6,799 nucleotides of DNA, from assembly GCA_020430675.1 (NCBI GenBank), contig JAGQJJ010000217.1, forward strand, positions 1 through 6,799, given 5' to 3'. Within the stretch, counting starts at the first letter, position 1; each line of letters begins with the position of its first letter. This DNA comes from Myxococcales bacterium (GTDB lineage: Bacteria > Myxococcota > Bradymonadia > UBA7976 > UBA1532). The notes below the pieces were generated by a model that saw only the letters and a list, made by a program, of their open reading frames with translations, made no database searches and was not told where the DNA came from. Shown here piece after piece: positions 5,851-6,799 of the stretch. The translations under genes were made by a program, and so were the position numbers.

Positions 5851-6799
5851 ATGAAATCATGGATTTGGCCGGCTGCCATCCTGGCGCTGGTCGCGCCGCC
5901 TCAGGCGTGGGCGCAGAACGGCGCAGCGCCGGGGGAGAGCGCCTCGACCCCACCCGATGCGGCCGAAGCGGCGCAGCTTGAAGCTGAGCTTGCGCGCGAG
6001 CTGGCCGCCCGGGCGCCGCCGCCGACACCAACCGAAACGACCGGAGGCGCGAGCGCGTCATCGCACGGGCTCAGCACCCTCCTCAACCCGGCCATCAGCG
6101 CCAACGCGCTCTTCCTCGGTGGCCATACGACCCGCGAGGACCGCGATGACGAAGGCGAAGACGCTGGTGATCTGCCGACCGGGCTGCATCTGCAAGAGGC
6201 CGAGCTTCGGGTGAGCGCGATCGTCGACCCGTACTTTCGGGCCGATTTCACCCTGGCGGCGACCGAAGACGAGATCGGCTTCGAAGAGGCCTTCCTGTCG
6301 ACCACCGAGCTCCCGCGTCTGACCCTTCGCGCCGGTCAGATGTACGCCAACGTCGGCCGACACAACATCCTGCACACGCACGCTTTTCCCTTTCTGACCG
6401 CGCCTTTGCCCTGGCGCGTGCTGTTCGGACCCGAGCCGCTCAAAGACCCGGGCGTCTCGCTCGATGTGCTCCTGCCCCTGCCACTTTTTTGCCGAGATCA
6501 ACGCCCAGATCTTCGACGGCGACTGGGCCCCGCTGGCCGGAAGCATGGTCGACGACCCGGCGACGGCCGCCGACGAGACCGCGCCCGATGCCCGGCGCGA
6601 CCGCGATCTGGCCTATGTGGGCCATCTGAAGACGCTCTTCGACCTGAGCGCCTCGTCGACTTTGGAGTTGGGCGGCAGCTATGTCGGCGGCCGCAACGGC
6701 TTCGGGCGCTGGACCCATGTCATCGCGGGCGACATGACGCTCAAGTGGCGCCCGATCACCGCCGAGCGCTATACAAGCGTCGATTGGACCACCGAATAC
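5851..6799 (+). CDS. Outer-membrane receptor/porin-like protein, 5' part, with a frameshift at a T6 run
   Basis: The ATG at 5851 has Shine-Dalgarno GAGAGGA five bases upstream. The product begins with a signal peptide, MKSWIWPAAILALVAPPQAWA, likely cleaved before QNG, then a low-complexity Ala/Glu/Pro linker. A beta-barrel-like region follows: LLNPAISANALFLGG, LHLQEAELRVSAIVDPYFRADFTLA, FEEAFLSTTELPRLTLRAGQMYANVGRHN and PFLTAPLPWRVLFG. This resembles Deltaproteobacterial proteins annotated as (zinc-regulated) TonB-dependent outer-membrane receptors, though no plug domain or TonB box is seen. At 6485-6490 the frame breaks: downstream the family-like sequence (FAEINAQIFDGDW, YVGHLKTLFDLSASSTLELG, TLKWRPITAERYTSVDWTTEY) is read one base later, from 6491 to the window end. 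With five T's instead of six the protein reads through as 316 residues to the edge. The original frame also stays open to the edge but looks nonsensical (Arg-rich). The gene continues beyond the window. Confidence 0.75.
   Translation, partial: MKSWIWPAAILALVAPPQAWAQNGAAPGESASTPPDAAEAAQLEAELARELAARAPPPTPTETTGGASASSHGLSTLLNPAISANALFLGGHTTREDRDDEGEDAGDLPTGLHLQEAELRVSAIVDPYFRADFTLAATEDEIGFEEAFLSTTELPRLTLRAGQMYANVGRHNILHTHAFPFLTAPLPWRVLFGPEPLKDPGVSLDVLLPLPLFCRDQRPDLRRRLGPAGRKHGRRPGDGRRRDRARCPARPRSGLCGPSEDALRPERLVDFGVGRQLCRRPQRLRALDPCHRGRHDAQVAPDHRRALYKRRLDHRI

Noticed and set aside
6490..6799. Continuation of the original frame of the outer-membrane gene past the T6 run
   Set aside because: It is open to the edge but encodes an Arg-rich sequence unlike a beta-barrel; the +1 frame continues the family pattern.

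Overview
The window is high-GC DNA with densely packed genes that overlap by 4 bases. It encodes an outer-membrane protein, so the host is Gram-negative. The sequence style, a TLC-type nucleotide-transporter homologue, and a small His/Cys-rich protein placed before an outer-membrane receptor-like protein suggest a Myxococcota/Bradymonadota-type (former Deltaproteobacteria) bacterium. That assignment is inference; no marker gene is present.

Bases 1-70 (minus strand) hold the first 23 codons of an acetate kinase. It is divergent from a three-gene plus-strand operon: glutamine-hydrolysing NAD+ synthetase (nadE, 192-2213), a purine-nucleoside/methylthioadenosine phosphorylase-family protein (2210-3019), and a TLC/NTT-like nucleotide transporter homologue (3016-4263). 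Stop and start codons overlap at both junctions (ATGA, then GTGA), so the three are almost certainly one translationally coupled unit. Together they suggest a module for NAD or nucleotide acquisition and turnover. Two base-recognition positions of the phosphorylase look substituted, so its substrate is an open question. A hairpin starting at the transporter stop codon is a possible terminator.

Bases about 4290-5035 form a patch of clearly lower GC. It carries one gene (4394-5032) for a small C39-like/papain-like cysteine-peptidase-fold protein, preceded by an AT-rich stretch with interleaved inverted repeats. An exact 11-base direct repeat flanks the patch (4273-4283 and 5091-5101). This looks like a recently acquired single-gene islet.

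Bases 5140-6799 hold a second plus-strand unit: a His/Cys-rich small exported or membrane-anchored protein (TTG start, strong Shine-Dalgarno sequence), a 258-base gap, and the 5' part of an outer-membrane receptor/porin-like protein. The pair is probably involved in metal (or metal-chelate) handling. The gap contains nested perfect inverted repeats (10 and 8 bp) plus smaller hairpins and may be a structured leader RNA. The outer-membrane gene is frameshifted at a T6 run (6485-6490). This is either a sequencing error or a real slippage/phase-variation site.

The best candidates for something undescribed are the coupled nadE-phosphorylase-transporter operon with its altered phosphorylase, the repeat-flanked peptidase islet, and the leader RNA candidate at 5623-5737.
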